A DNA stretch of 64,000 bases from Shewanella indica (GCF_002836975.1 NZ_NIJK01000054.1:124001-188000), one strand, 5' to 3'; shown: positions 48,224 to 57,777, counted from the first letter of the stretch. Program-made: numbers and translations. The notes: generated by a model not told the origin, from the sequence alone.

Positions 48224-49024
48224 TTATGGGGTTATTTCTGCCTGTGCCTGTGCCTGTGCCTGTGTCTGTGTCTGTATCGGTGTCTGTGCTTGCGCCGGAA
48301 CCCCGGCGTATCCTTCCACTCGCCAGGGGCGATAAGCCAGGCCGTAGCTCAAGGTCGCCATGGTCCAACCGATAAGGGCGCTGGCGATATCGTGGGATAA
48401 AAAGTGGGCGCCGCGAAACTCCTGACACAGACTGAACACAACGCCTATCAGCAATACCGCGCCGAGCAACTTAAAGCGCCATTTTGGCTTCAAGACCAAC
48501 GCCAGATAATAAAGTCCCAGCCAGGCAAAGGCGCCGCTGGAGTGGCCGCCGGGGAAACACTGGCCCAATTCAGTGTCAACGCTCAGGCTCATGGGGAAGG
48601 GCAGATAAGGCTTTTGGCCACCAAATAGACTGAGATCCCAGGGACAGGCAACATTGGTCATGCTCTTGCCGATACGCACCCAAAGCACGGTTGCCAGGGC
48701 GCTTATAAACAACATCAGCAAGGGCCGGCGCCAGCGCTTCATTGAGGCTTTGAAATTGCTCAATACCAGGGTCGACAGCAACACAGCTGCCGCCAGCACC
48801 ACCAGATCCCGCCCTCCTGTGTGCAGCAGTTTGTCTGCGACAAAGGCATGGCGCCAGGGCCAGGCCGTGTTGGTGCCCTCAAATGCCAACATCCACTGTG
48901 CCAGCAACAGGTCGGCATTAGTGATGTGCAGCAAGATAAGCACGCCAAGTCCTACCGATAACGGCAACAGCAGATGATGTTTGAACCAGTGTTGAAAGCT
49001 CAGCGGGTGGCTTGCAATGGGCAT
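48224..49024 (-). CDS. PAP2-family phosphatase, inner membrane
   Basis: A 266-residue membrane protein with about six helices. Acid-phosphatase/PAP2 motifs: KSMTNVACPWDL (first, variant), FPGGHSSGAFAWLGLY (second, catalytic His) and FRGAHFLSHDIASALIGW (third). It resembles lipid-phosphatase or LpxE/KdsD-like enzymes that dephosphorylate lipids or undecaprenyl-PP. The C-terminus ends in a QA/QT repeat encoded by the 6-bp tandem repeat at 48240-48291, an odd low-complexity tail. Start at the ATG with AGGAAACACA upstream; 30 extra in-frame residues upstream are rejected. Confidence 0.83.
   Translation of the reverse strand: MPIASHPLSFQHWFKHHLLLPLSVGLGVLILLHITNADLLLAQWMLAFEGTNTAWPWRHAFVADKLLHTGGRDLVVLAAAVLLSTLVLSNFKASMKRWRRPLLMLFISALATVLWVRIGKSMTNVACPWDLSLFGGQKPYLPFPMSLSVDTELGQCFPGGHSSGAFAWLGLYYLALVLKPKWRFKLLGAVLLIGVVFSLCQEFRGAHFLSHDIASALIGWTMATLSYGLAYRPWRVEGYAGVPAQAQTPIQTQTQAQAQAQAEITP
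48240..48291. repeat. Hexanucleotide tandem repeat in the 3' end of the PAP2 gene
   Basis: About nine units of CTGTGC/CTGTGT (plus strand), the 5' four being near-perfect. In the gene they encode alternating Gln-Ala and Gln-Thr. Because the unit is 6 bp, slippage changes tail length without shifting frame. Confidence 0.75.
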
Positions 49025-49354
49025 TGTGTTTCCTGTGACATAGTGCGAGTTGAGACAGAGTCGCAGCTGAGATCTGCGAAATAAAAAGCCTGAAAAAGCG
49101 GGCGTTGAATTCATGGCCCGGTTGGTGGATAGGAATTATTCTGGCCAGCTCAGATTAAGGTCTGCTTAAGGCCGGGGATTTTTGTCTCAATCGCCCGGAA
49201 TGGCGTATTGCAATGAGTTGAAACAAAACCTTTTTTGCGTATTTTTTTACCACTGGTTATGTTACAGGGGTAGCTCTGCTATGGCGCTGGTTAAGTTGCG
49301 GTTTTGGCGGGGGATCCCCACAGGTTTGCTGGTATTCAAATACAAGGAACAGGA

Positions 49355-52300
49355 ATGAAGCTCAATAAACTCTTTTGGCTGACGGCCCTTGCGCTCGGCA
49401 GCCCCAATTTGCTGGCTGCCGAGGCCAAACTCCTGCGGGAGCCGGATCTTCGCGGTGATACTCTGGTGTTTTCCTACGCCAAGGATATCTGGAAAGTGTC
49501 GCTCAAGGGCGGCGAGGCGGTGCGCCTCACCAGCTTCCAGGGGCAGGAGATGCAACCCAAGCTGTCGCCCGACGGCAAGTGGGTGGCCTTTACCGGCGAC
49601 TATGAGGGCAATCAGGATATCTACCTGCTGCCGATTGCCGGTGGCGAGCCCAAACGCCTGACCTTCCACCCGGATGTGGATCAGCTGGTGGGCTGGAGCC
49701 CGGACAGCAAGTCGGTATTGCTGCGCTCCGGCAGGGCCAATGCCCCGAGAGGTTGGCAGCAGCTGTTTACCCTGTCCATAGAGGGCGGAAATCCCAAGCC
49801 TTTACCCATGAACCGCGCCTTTGACGGCAGTTTCTCTGCCGATGGCAAGCAGCTGGTTTACCGGCGCGCCGGTCTTTGGGATCCGGGTTGGCGTAACTAT
49901 CGCGGCGGCCAGAATCAGCCGCTCAGGTTGATTTCGCTCGATAGCCTGGAGGAAAAAGATCTGCCCTGGGACAACACCCAGGATCTCGAGCCCCAGTGGC
50001 ACGGCGACTATATCTATTTCCTCTCCAACCGCTCACAGGTCACCAATATCTTTCGGGTAGCGGCCAAGGGCGGCGAGCCGGAACAGGTGACTCATTACCA
50101 GGATGCCGATGTCAAAGGCTTTACCCTGGATAACGACACTCTGGTATACGAATACCGCGGCGAGCTGGTGAAAAAAACGCTGGCTAACACCAATGCCAAC
50201 GCTAATGCAAACGACAAGGGTGAGGCACTGGCCATCAGCCTGCATGCCGATTTCCCCTGGGTGCGGCCACGCTTTGAAGAGGTTGAAAAGCAGATAGAGT
50301 CGGCGGCCATTTCGCCTACCGGTAAGCGCGCCTTGTTTGTGGCCCGCGGCGATGTATTTACTGTGCCCGTGGAGCACGGCGATGCCCGTAATCTTACTGA
50401 AAGCTCAGACAGCCGCGAAGTGGGCGCCGCCTGGTCCAACGGCGGCAAACAGCTGGCCTGGTTCTCCGACAAGAGCGGCGAATATCGACTGGTGATAGCC
50501 GATCAACTCGGCAAGCCGCAGCAAGAGATCAAACTGGCCGAAAAGGGCTTCTATAGCGGGCTTATCTGGTCGCCCGATGATAAACAGCTGGTGTTCAGCG
50601 ATCAGCGCCAGCAACTTTGGCTGGCAGACTTGTCCAAGGGCAAGGCGCAGGTTATCGACAGCCAGCCGGTAGTGAATCCCGACTGGGAAATGGCCCCCAG
50701 CTGGTCGCCTGACAGCCGTTATCTGGCCTACAGCAAGCAGGATGACAGCTTCTTCCGCAGCCTCTACCTGTTCGATACCCGCAATAATCAGAGTAACAGA
50801 ATTACCCAGGGCATGGCCGATGTGCGTTACCCAGTGTGGGACAGCGCCGGCGACAAGCTCTATTTTGCCGCCAGTACCGATTATGGCCCTCACGCCGCCT
50901 GGTTGGATATGACCTCGGTTGCCTTCACCCCGACTTACGGCCTCTATACCATGCTGCTCAATACCCGCACCGAGGCGCCCATGCTGCCAAGAAGCGACGA
51001 GGAAGAGGGCAGCGGTACTGAAGAGGAAGCCAAAGGCTCAGATGCGCCGCCTGCGGTGCGAATCGATCTCAACGGTATAGCGCAGCGGGTGCTGCCTCTG
51101 GGTGAAAGCGGTAAAATCCACAGCCTGAGCGCCGGTAAGCCAGGTGAGCTGTTCTATATGCAGGACTTGGATGAAACCACAGAGCTTCGCAAGTACAGCA
51201 CTGAGGAACGTAAGGCCGATACCCTGGCCGGTGATGTCGATGAGTATCATCTGAGCTACGACGGCGAGAGCCTGTTGGTGAAAATCGGCGACAACTGGAA
51301 GCAATTTGCCGGCGCCGCGCCCTTGGGGGACGATGCCAAGACGCTTAACGTCAAGCTGACGGCCCGTATCGATCCTAAGGCCGAATGGCAGCAAATCTTC
51401 CGCGAAGCCTGGCGCTTCCAGCGCGATTACTTCTATGTTAGTAATCTGCACGGTGCCGATTGGGACGCGGTATACAAGGAGTTCCAGCCACTGGTTGCCC
51501 ATGTGCGCCACGGCGCCGACATGACCTATCTGCTCGATAACATGGGCGCCGAAACCTCTGTGGGCCACTCCTTTACCAATGATGGCGATCTGCCGGAAAT
51601 TGCCGACAACCGCACCGGCCTGCTCGGCGCCGATGTTGAGGCGACCGACAAGGGCTACCGCTTCAGCCGCATCTATCGTGGCGAAAACTGGTATCCGGCG
51701 GACCAAGGCAGTGCGCCGCTGGCTCTCTATCCCCAGGTCAAGGCGGGCCAGTATCTGCTGGCAGCCAACGGCAAGCCGCTGGATAACAAGGCCAACTTCT
51801 ATCAGGCCTTCCAGGGGACTCTCGGTAAACAGACCCGTCTCAGCATCAGTCCGGATGGCAGCGACAAAAAAGCCTTCGAAGTGACTGTGGTGCCAACGGC
51901 CAGCGAACAGGCATTGAGACGTAACGCCTGGGTTGAGGATAACCGCAAACGGGTGGATGAAGCTTCCGGTGGCAAACTGGCCTATGTCTGGGTTCCGGAC
52001 ACCGGCGAGAACGGTTTCAGCTACTTCAACCGCTACTTCTTCGCCCAGAATCAGCGCCAGGGGGTGATCATAGATGAGCGCTTCAACCACGGCGGCTTTA
52101 TTGCCGAGTACATCATAGATGTGCTGCGCCGCGAGCGTAACGGCTACTTCAATAACCAGATGGCCGGAGATCACCCCATGACCAGTCCGGGCAGCGGTAT
52201 CTGGGGGCCCAAGGTGATGTTGATCAATGAAGTCTCCGGCTCGGGCGGCGACATGCTCCCTTATATGTTCCGCTATTACCAAGTGGGCAAGCTGGTTGGT

Positions 52301-52591
52301 AAACGCACCTGGGGTGGCTTGGTCGGCATCTGGGGCGTGCCTTCCTTGATGGATGGTGGCCATATCACGGCGCCGCGCAGCGGTTTCTTCAGTATCGACG
52401 GTCAGTGGCGGGTCGAGAACGAAGGTGTGGCCCCGGATGTGGAAGTCGAGCAGTGGACCAAAGACACAGCCAAAGGCATAGATCCTCAGCTGGAAAAGGC
52501 CATCGCCATTGCCTTGGATGAGCTGAAATCTGCCGCGCCTGTGAAGCTGCCACAACCCGCCGATCCAGTGCGGGTGCCTCAGGTTAAATGA
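49355..52591 (+). CDS. Tricorn-like protease (S41 family)
   Basis: A 1078-residue periplasmic protein. Signal peptide MKLNKLFWLTALALGSPNLLAA; beta-propeller repeats (about 25-510; MQPKLSPDGKWVAFTGDYEG, GAAWSNGGKQLAWFSDKSGE, APSWSPDSRYLAYS), then a tricorn C1 domain, a PDZ-like region (about 760-870) and the S41 protease core (about 885-1050) with the serine-bearing NEVSGSGGDMLPYMF. Tricorn homologues degrade peptides to short fragments. A Glu/Asp-rich insert (DEEEGSGTEEEAKGSD) lies at about 560. Start at 49355 from AAGGAACAGGA; the frame from 49304 is longer but lacks a signal. Confidence 0.9.
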   Translation: MKLNKLFWLTALALGSPNLLAAEAKLLREPDLRGDTLVFSYAKDIWKVSLKGGEAVRLTSFQGQEMQPKLSPDGKWVAFTGDYEGNQDIYLLPIAGGEPKRLTFHPDVDQLVGWSPDSKSVLLRSGRANAPRGWQQLFTLSIEGGNPKPLPMNRAFDGSFSADGKQLVYRRAGLWDPGWRNYRGGQNQPLRLISLDSLEEKDLPWDNTQDLEPQWHGDYIYFLSNRSQVTNIFRVAAKGGEPEQVTHYQDADVKGFTLDNDTLVYEYRGELVKKTLANTNANANANDKGEALAISLHADFPWVRPRFEEVEKQIESAAISPTGKRALFVARGDVFTVPVEHGDARNLTESSDSREVGAAWSNGGKQLAWFSDKSGEYRLVIADQLGKPQQEIKLAEKGFYSGLIWSPDDKQLVFSDQRQQLWLADLSKGKAQVIDSQPVVNPDWEMAPSWSPDSRYLAYSKQDDSFFRSLYLFDTRNNQSNRITQGMADVRYPVWDSAGDKLYFAASTDYGPHAAWLDMTSVAFTPTYGLYTMLLNTRTEAPMLPRSDEEEGSGTEEEAKGSDAPPAVRIDLNGIAQRVLPLGESGKIHSLSAGKPGELFYMQDLDETTELRKYSTEERKADTLAGDVDEYHLSYDGESLLVKIGDNWKQFAGAAPLGDDAKTLNVKLTARIDPKAEWQQIFREAWRFQRDYFYVSNLHGADWDAVYKEFQPLVAHVRHGADMTYLLDNMGAETSVGHSFTNDGDLPEIADNRTGLLGADVEATDKGYRFSRIYRGENWYPADQGSAPLALYPQVKAGQYLLAANGKPLDNKANFYQAFQGTLGKQTRLSISPDGSDKKAFEVTVVPTASEQALRRNAWVEDNRKRVDEASGGKLAYVWVPDTGENGFSYFNRYFFAQNQRQGVIIDERFNHGGFIAEYIIDVLRRERNGYFNNQMAGDHPMTSPGSGIWGPKVMLINEVSGSGGDMLPYMFRYYQVGKLVGKRTWGGLVGIWGVPSLMDGGHITAPRSGFFSIDGQWRVENEGVAPDVEVEQWTKDTAKGIDPQLEKAIAIALDELKSAAPVKLPQPADPVRVPQVK

Positions 52592-52630
52592 CTTGGTTTA
52601 AATCGCTCTGATAAAATAGCTCAATAACTT

Positions 52631-52670
52631 GCGTCGCTTGCCTCAGTCTTACAGGCAAGCGGCGCTTTTT
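52631..52670 (+). terminator. Rho-independent terminator
   Basis: GCGTCGCTTGCCT (52631-52643) pairs with AGGCAAGCGGCGC (52653-52665) with one mismatch, followed by five T residues; it follows the tricorn gene. Confidence 0.85.
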
Positions 52671-52857
52671 GTTGGAAAATAATCAAAACTCAGCCAATTA
52701 TTTTGCAAAAAATAACCAAGACAGGCTTTTATGGCTTTTGTCGAAAACTTGACCTATGACTAATTGTTTTAACAAACAGTACTGGGTATTGTGTAACTAA
52801 TTCAGGTGCTTATCTTTAGCCTTTACTTAAACTCAAGGTCGGAAGCAGTAGCATTTT

Positions 52858-52913
52858 TCCGTTTTCAGCGGAATTCAGGGACGAACAACATTCGCGCCCG
52901 TGCGGTAGCTATG
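52858..52913 (-). repeat. Dispersed repeat, left island flank
   Basis: Read on the minus strand: CATAGCTACCGCACGGGC, then TTCGTCCCTGAATT, then a small hairpin TTCCG/CGGAA. The same order occurs on the plus strand at 61290-61347. The gap 52671-53224 holds only this repeat and short GC-rich inverted motifs (GCGTATGCGCGTTTT at about 53072 against AAAACGCGCATGCGC at about 53169). Confidence 0.7.
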
Positions 52914-53224
52914 AGGGTTACTCAGCTTTTGTAGGATGCTTGCTCATCGAATCAAGATAGTACCCAGAAGTTTGAAGATGATTTTGTGCGTTTTTTCTGC
53001 AACATCAAAAAATAACTTAAAATTCATAAAGATAAAAATCCATTTTGGTAGATAATAGGTTTGGAAACCGCGTATGCGCGTTTTGCTGCAAGGGATATTC
53101 GGGCTAAACTCTATTATATTCAACTAATACAAAGAGATAGCGATGCGCGTTTACACTCCTACGAGGACTAAAACGCGCATGCGCACTGTACAGCTGTTAC
53201 ATGGCAAGGTTCTGAGAGGTTATT

Positions 53225-54712
53225 TTGCTAACACCAACGATAAAAGAATCGGGAACTACAGAGCGAGAAAGATACTTATCAAAATTATCGGACAATACTT
53301 TTTTTGGTCTTTGGTCATTTCCAAATGTTTATACCGATGAAGGAATAACGAAATCAGGTGTTGGAAAAGAGTTATGTGATTTACTTGTTGTCTTCCAGAA
53401 TAAGATTATTATTTTCTCAGATAAAGATATTGCATTTAATACTAATATTGATGTCTCAGTCGCTTGGAAAAGATGGTTTAAACGTTCCGTAATAAAATCG
53501 ACTAATCAATTATTTGGCGCGGAATCTTGGCTGCTAAATTATCCAGGAAGAGTTTATCTTGATAGGGGATGTACAAAAAAATTTCCAATATCTCTCTCCG
53601 AAATTGATTATGAAATTCATTTGATTGCTGTTACTTGCAACTCTGTAAATCCTGCTGAAAAATATTGGGGCGGCGGAAGTTCCGGTTCGTTATATCAAAT
53701 TTATCCTTTTGAAGCTAAAGAGTGCATCGAAAAACCATTTATCGTAGGAGACTTATTTCCTAATAAGACCTATATACATGTCTTAGACGAGCTTTCGCTT
53801 GATCTATTAATGGATGAATTAAATACTATATCAGATTTTGTAAGCTATCTCGATGAAAAAGAAAATGCAATAAGATCCAGGGAGATTATCCAGTCGGCAG
53901 GTGAGGAGGAGTTGTTGGCTCACTATTTTAGAGGAAGAGGTGAGTCTATAATTTCTGGGAAAATGATCCATCCTACGGGAGATATTGAAAAAGATGGGCC
54001 TGTTTCTTTGTCCGAGGGGCTTTGGTCTGAATATATACAGGAAGAGATTTATTCACTATTCTCAGGTATTTATAAAGAAATCCTGTTATGGGATGCGCTT
54101 ATAGAACGGTTCTCATATCATATATTAAAAGGCACTGTTGGTAGAGGCGCGGATCTAGAGTTTGAGTATCACGAACGAGCAGTTAGACACTTGGCTGCAG
54201 AAAATCGAATATCGAGATATATTCTTGCAAAAGCCTTTCATGAAAAATTTCTAGAGGTTCCCCCTAATAGACGTAGCAGCAGGGTAATTTTTTCACCGAG
54301 CCGGAAAGATAAATTATATGTTTTTCTTTTTATTCCTCGGGATAAAGAGCGGGAATATGAAAACTATAGAGATGAGCGATCTAATTATATTCATGCTTAC
54401 GCACTGGTTTCAAAATACAAGTATCCAAAAGTCATAGATATAGTAATTATCGCTACCGAACCAATTATGGCTGATGGCAGATCTGAAGATATATTCTCTA
54501 TAGAATACGGTAAAAGCCTTTCGGAAGAAGAAGAATCTGAAGCGCAGAGATTGATTAACGAAGATCGTATATTAAATGATGTTTGGTTGCATAGAGGAAA
54601 TCCTTTGCTACCAAAAATTAAAGAGCCATACAGAAACAAGAAAGCAAAATATGGAAGAAACGAAAAGTGCCCATGTGGTTCAGGTAAAAAGTATAAAAAA
54701 TGCTGCATGTAA
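53225..54712 (+). CDS. SEC-C motif protein with nuclease-like N-terminus, unknown function
   Basis: A 495-residue cytosolic protein, AT-rich unlike its chromosomal neighbours. The C-terminus is a SEC-C zinc motif (GRNEKCPCGSGKKYKKCC). The N-terminal 100 residues contain GKELCDLLVVFQNKIIIFSDKDI, which looks like the acidic-x-(D/E)xK core of the PD-(D/E)XK nuclease fold, though this is from motif eye only. No membrane segment. TTG start with GAGAGG 5 bases upstream. Related nuclease-plus-SEC-C proteins occur in defence islands, so a phage-defence role is possible but unproven. No partner gene is adjacent. Confidence 0.7.
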   Translation: MLTPTIKESGTTERERYLSKLSDNTFFGLWSFPNVYTDEGITKSGVGKELCDLLVVFQNKIIIFSDKDIAFNTNIDVSVAWKRWFKRSVIKSTNQLFGAESWLLNYPGRVYLDRGCTKKFPISLSEIDYEIHLIAVTCNSVNPAEKYWGGGSSGSLYQIYPFEAKECIEKPFIVGDLFPNKTYIHVLDELSLDLLMDELNTISDFVSYLDEKENAIRSREIIQSAGEEELLAHYFRGRGESIISGKMIHPTGDIEKDGPVSLSEGLWSEYIQEEIYSLFSGIYKEILLWDALIERFSYHILKGTVGRGADLEFEYHERAVRHLAAENRISRYILAKAFHEKFLEVPPNRRSSRVIFSPSRKDKLYVFLFIPRDKEREYENYRDERSNYIHAYALVSKYKYPKVIDIVIIATEPIMADGRSEDIFSIEYGKSLSEEEESEAQRLINEDRILNDVWLHRGNPLLPKIKEPYRNKKAKYGRNEKCPCGSGKKYKKCCM

Positions 54713-54799
54713 CAAAGCATTGGAAATCGTTAAGAAGAAAAGAGGGTGTTCAAAATTCTGTGTCACGTTAAAAATCACAGATCGATGTGAGAAGAAAGA

Positions 54800-55610
54800 C
54801 AGGACAGCCAAATCTTTTTGATGTTTCACACAGCCTCAACTAGGCTTTGAAATACCCATCAAAGCTCAGTCGAGGTTGGTTATGACCACAGCCCGCCGCC
54901 AGTTGATAGACATGGAAATACACGGAAATACAGGACAGCCATATCTTTTTGATGTTTCGCTCAGCCTTGACTAGGCTTTGAAATACCCATCAAAGCTCAG
55001 TCGAGGTTGGTTATGACCACTGCCCGTCGCCAGTTGATAGATGCTGAAAGTACGCCCTTTTACCACGTGATTAACCGTTGCGTGAGAAGGGCATTTTTGT
55101 GTGGTGAAGATGCACTGTCGGGGCGCAGTTACGAGCATAGACGTGGCTGGATAGTGGATAAAATCACACCAAAATACAGGACAGCCATATCTTTTTGATG
55201 TTTCGCCCAGCCTTGACTAGGCTTTGAAATACCCATCAAGGAGCTAGGTCTTATAGGACCGCGAGAAAGACAGGACAGCTATATCTTTTTGATGTTTCAC
55301 ACAGCTTTGACTAGGCTTTGAAATACCCATCAAAGCTCAGTCGAGGTTGGTTATGACCACCGCCCGTCGCCAGTTGATAGATGTTGACAGAGGCAAATAC
55401 AGGACAGCCATATCTTTTTGATGTTTCACACAGCTTTGACTAGGCTTTGAAATACCCATCAAAGCTCAGTCGAGGTTGGTTATGACCACCGCCCGTCGCC
55501 AGTTGATAGATGTTGAAAGAGGCAAATACAGGACAGCCAATCCTTTTTGATGTTTCGCTCAGCCTTGACTAGGCTTTGAAATACCCATCAAAGCTCAGTC
55601 GAGGTTGGTT
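54800..55610 (+). repeat. Tandem repeat array derived from a transposase leader
   Basis: Six copies of a unit beginning CAGGACAGCCATATCTTTTT start at about 54800, 54931, 55177, 55271, 55400 and 55529; the last three are exactly 129 bp apart. Each contains the palindrome GCTTTGA-AATACCCA-TCAAAGC flanked by GACT/AGTC, and most then run on into GAGGTTGGTTATGACCAC, the ribosome-binding site and first codons of the REP-type transposase. The last unit is the intact gene's own leader. Confidence 0.85.
55013..55198 (+). pseudogene. Truncated copy of the Y1 transposase
   Basis: Begins like the intact gene at 55611 (MTTARRQLID…) and matches its first about 51 residues, up to IVDKI, then runs into the next repeat unit and stops after a few unrelated codons. 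It is a dead fragment within the repeat array, lacking the HUH and tyrosine motifs. Confidence 0.85.
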
Positions 55611-56600
55611 ATGACCACAGCCCGCCGCCAGTTGATAGATGTTGAAAGTACGCCCTTTTACCACGTGATTAATCGCTGCGTGAGAAGGGCATTTTTGTGT
55701 GGTGAAGATGCACTGTCGGGGCGCAGTTACGAGCATAGACGTGGCTGGATAGTGGATAAAATCAGGCAGTTGTCGTCAATATTCTGCATCGACGTTTGCG
55801 CTTATGCGGTTATGAGTAATCACTACCATTTGGTGCTCAAAATCGACCTTGCAGCGCAACAATCATTGTCGCCATTTGAAGTCATCGAGCGTTGGACATT
55901 GCTTTTTAGTGGCAATCCTGTGGCGGCAAAGTTCCTCAAGGGCGATAGTCTCTCAGAAGGTGAGCGAATACTGTTGGATACGCTGATTAGCGATTGGCAG
56001 GAACGCCTTGGCAGTATCAGTTGGTTTATGCGCTGTTTAAACGAAGATATCGCCCGCAAGGCCAATCGAGAAGATGGTTGCAAGGGCGTATTCTGGGAAG
56101 GGCGCTTTAAGTCGCAGGCGCTGCTCGATGAACAGGCGCTGCTGGCCTGCATGATGTATGTGGATTTAAATCCCATTCGCGCCGGTATTGCAGATTCGCT
56201 GCAAACTTCTGATTACACATCCATTCAGGAGCGCATAGAAGAAGTTGCTGAACCAACAACTGCCAACGCTTCACTTAAGCCACTGCTGCAATTTGATGGT
56301 GCAGCCACTGCCGCCGAACAAAGCGGTATCCCGTTTCATTTTGCCGACTATCTGGAACTGATTGATTGGACAGGCCGGGCGGTGCGGGAAGACAAGCGTG
56401 GCTTTATTGCCTGTTCCAGGCCCAAACTACTGCTTGAGCTTGGTATCAGCGACGATGCCTGGATAACTTCTGCCAAGGAGTTTCGCCGTCAGTACAGTGG
56501 CATGAGTGGCCGATGGGATGCAATGTGTGCCATGAAGGCCAAATATGGTGGTAAATGGTGCCGGGGTAAGCAACAAAGCCAAGCAATACATCCCCATTAA
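55611..56600 (+). CDS. REP-associated tyrosine transposase (Y1/HUH family)
   Basis: A 329-residue Y1_Tnp protein. The HUH metal motif is in MSNHYHLVLKIDL; the tyrosine-bearing and downstream region includes MYVDLNPIRAGIADS, typical of the RAYT/TnpA-REP (DUF1568-like) group. RAYTs bind and nick REP hairpins near their own gene. Here the candidate substrate is the GCTTTGA/TCAAAGC palindrome about 30 bases upstream, repeated six times. ATG at 55611 follows GAGGTT; a TTG at 55605 is less likely. Chromosomally domesticated in many species; activity here is unknown. Confidence 0.9.
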   Translation: MTTARRQLIDVESTPFYHVINRCVRRAFLCGEDALSGRSYEHRRGWIVDKIRQLSSIFCIDVCAYAVMSNHYHLVLKIDLAAQQSLSPFEVIERWTLLFSGNPVAAKFLKGDSLSEGERILLDTLISDWQERLGSISWFMRCLNEDIARKANREDGCKGVFWEGRFKSQALLDEQALLACMMYVDLNPIRAGIADSLQTSDYTSIQERIEEVAEPTTANASLKPLLQFDGAATAAEQSGIPFHFADYLELIDWTGRAVREDKRGFIACSRPKLLLELGISDDAWITSAKEFRRQYSGMSGRWDAMCAMKAKYGGKWCRGKQQSQAIHPH

Positions 56601-56602
56601 CC

Positions 56603-56889
56603 TTAAACCCTTGGTGATTTTGCATAAACAGGCCTAAGCCTGCCGTAGGCCTGCCTGGCAACCGCAGTTTTTGTATGAAGCATGCAGATTAGTCGTCTTA
56701 GAGAGTCTACTTCCAATAATTCATCGTCATTTATAAGCGATTGAGACCGAATGATATACTTCCTCGTAGCTCGCAAAGTGTTTAGGGTGTCCTGAATTTC
56801 ACTTGATCATAAAGAATTGCTATATCAAAATCATCAGTGTAGAAGTATTTAGCTGCAGGAGGAACATTTTCGAAGCACTCTTGATATAA
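56603..56889 (-). pseudogene. Decayed 3' part of the gene at 56890
   Basis: Directly after the TAG at 56890 the same frame stays open for about 34 codons (…PPAAKYFYTDDFDIAILYDQ) to a TAA at about 56782, and a one-base shift continues with another coding-looking stretch (QDTLNTLRATRKYIIRSQSL … DELLEVDSLRRL). This indicates a once longer gene carrying a stop and a frameshift. The inverted repeat CAGGCCTA/TAGGCCTG at 56629-56653 lies at its end. Confidence 0.55.
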
Positions 56890-57405
56890 CTAATCATGGT
56901 CGGACGTTCCTGGTAGCTTGCAATTTACATTCAACATTTCTAGCAGGTACTTTATCAAGTAAATTTGAGTTGCATCTGTGCTGGATTCACCAAAAGAATC
57001 TGAGTTTATGATCTGATCTAGCGCTTGCTCCAAGATCTCATCAGTTACAGTAAAATGCTGAGTGATAAATTCGAGATACTCTTTCTGATTATTTCGGCAG
57101 CCCATAAGTAGGAACAAGTTGTGATCTAGCGGAAATTTATTCTCAACGAGTTTTTTGAAAACATAAAAACTGTTCTCATACTGTATTATTGTGAATATCC
57201 CTTCAGGGAAATCAACTTTGAGCTGTTCAGGGTGGAATTTATTCAGGAATGCTCCAATGCAGTCTTCCTTTAAATAATGTTCTATATCACTCATCAATAG
57301 TTGAAGAAAGATAACCTTCTTTTCTTCATTGTTTTTAAACGGGTAGTTGTTTAGTAAATACTCAAAGTCAGCTAGTACTTGCGTGGAAATAACATCGTAC
57401 CACAT
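56890..57405 (-). CDS. Hypothetical protein, probably the intact middle of a broken gene
   Basis: A 171-residue AT-rich cytosolic protein (MWYDVISTQVLADFEYLLNN…), Asn/Glu/Leu-rich and predicted helical, with no family recognised. The apparent start has no ribosome-binding site. In the same frame the sequence upstream of the ATG is open back to about 57450 (EADKLKCYSYDDMWYDV), and a better start, ATG at 57476 (MNNEQLINAIRKK), is one frame away, as though one base were lost near 57446. With the in-frame stop at 56890 and a second shift near 56785, the original product would have been about 270 residues. It lies in the putative immunity region. Confidence 0.5.
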   Translation of the reverse strand: MWYDVISTQVLADFEYLLNNYPFKNNEEKKVIFLQLLMSDIEHYLKEDCIGAFLNKFHPEQLKVDFPEGIFTIIQYENSFYVFKKLVENKFPLDHNLFLLMGCRNNQKEYLEFITQHFTVTDEILEQALDQIINSDSFGESSTDATQIYLIKYLLEMLNVNCKLPGTSDHD

Positions 57406-57777
57406 GTCATCATAGCTATAGCACTTTAATTTATCAGCTTCTTTCTGATAGCGTTAATTAATTGTTCGTTATTCATGGTTTTTCTTTATGATATATGGAT
57501 AGTGAAATATAGCAGCATCTTTAACTTGGCAACTATTGGTGGCAATGCTAAATTATTCTAACTTTGGATTTCAATGATACAGTCATCTGTGCTTCTGCAA
57601 GCGCCTCGGGGCTCAAGGCTCAAGCTTCATTCGCAGTAGGTACACTGACAACAAGCACAGGCTGTTAATAAGGTGTCCTCAATGTATCTCAATGAGAACA
57701 CCTTAATTACTTTCAGTGCGGGTAGCTGGGCTATTAACCGACTTGTGTCAAGAGTCAAATAAAGCCAGAGCTACCTA

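Noticed and set aside
51038-52555. 505-residue antisense ORF opposite the tricorn gene
   Set aside because: A shadow of the GC-rich S41 coding sequence; no recognisable domain.
53060-53190. Integron attC or CRISPR-like array
   Set aside because: GC-rich ATGCGCG motifs recur, but there is no regular spacing, no attC core pair and no cas or integrase gene.
57670-57704. AAGGTGT/ACACCTT repeat as a SUFU terminator
   Set aside because: The stem is weak and interrupted and lacks a T-run on the minus strand.
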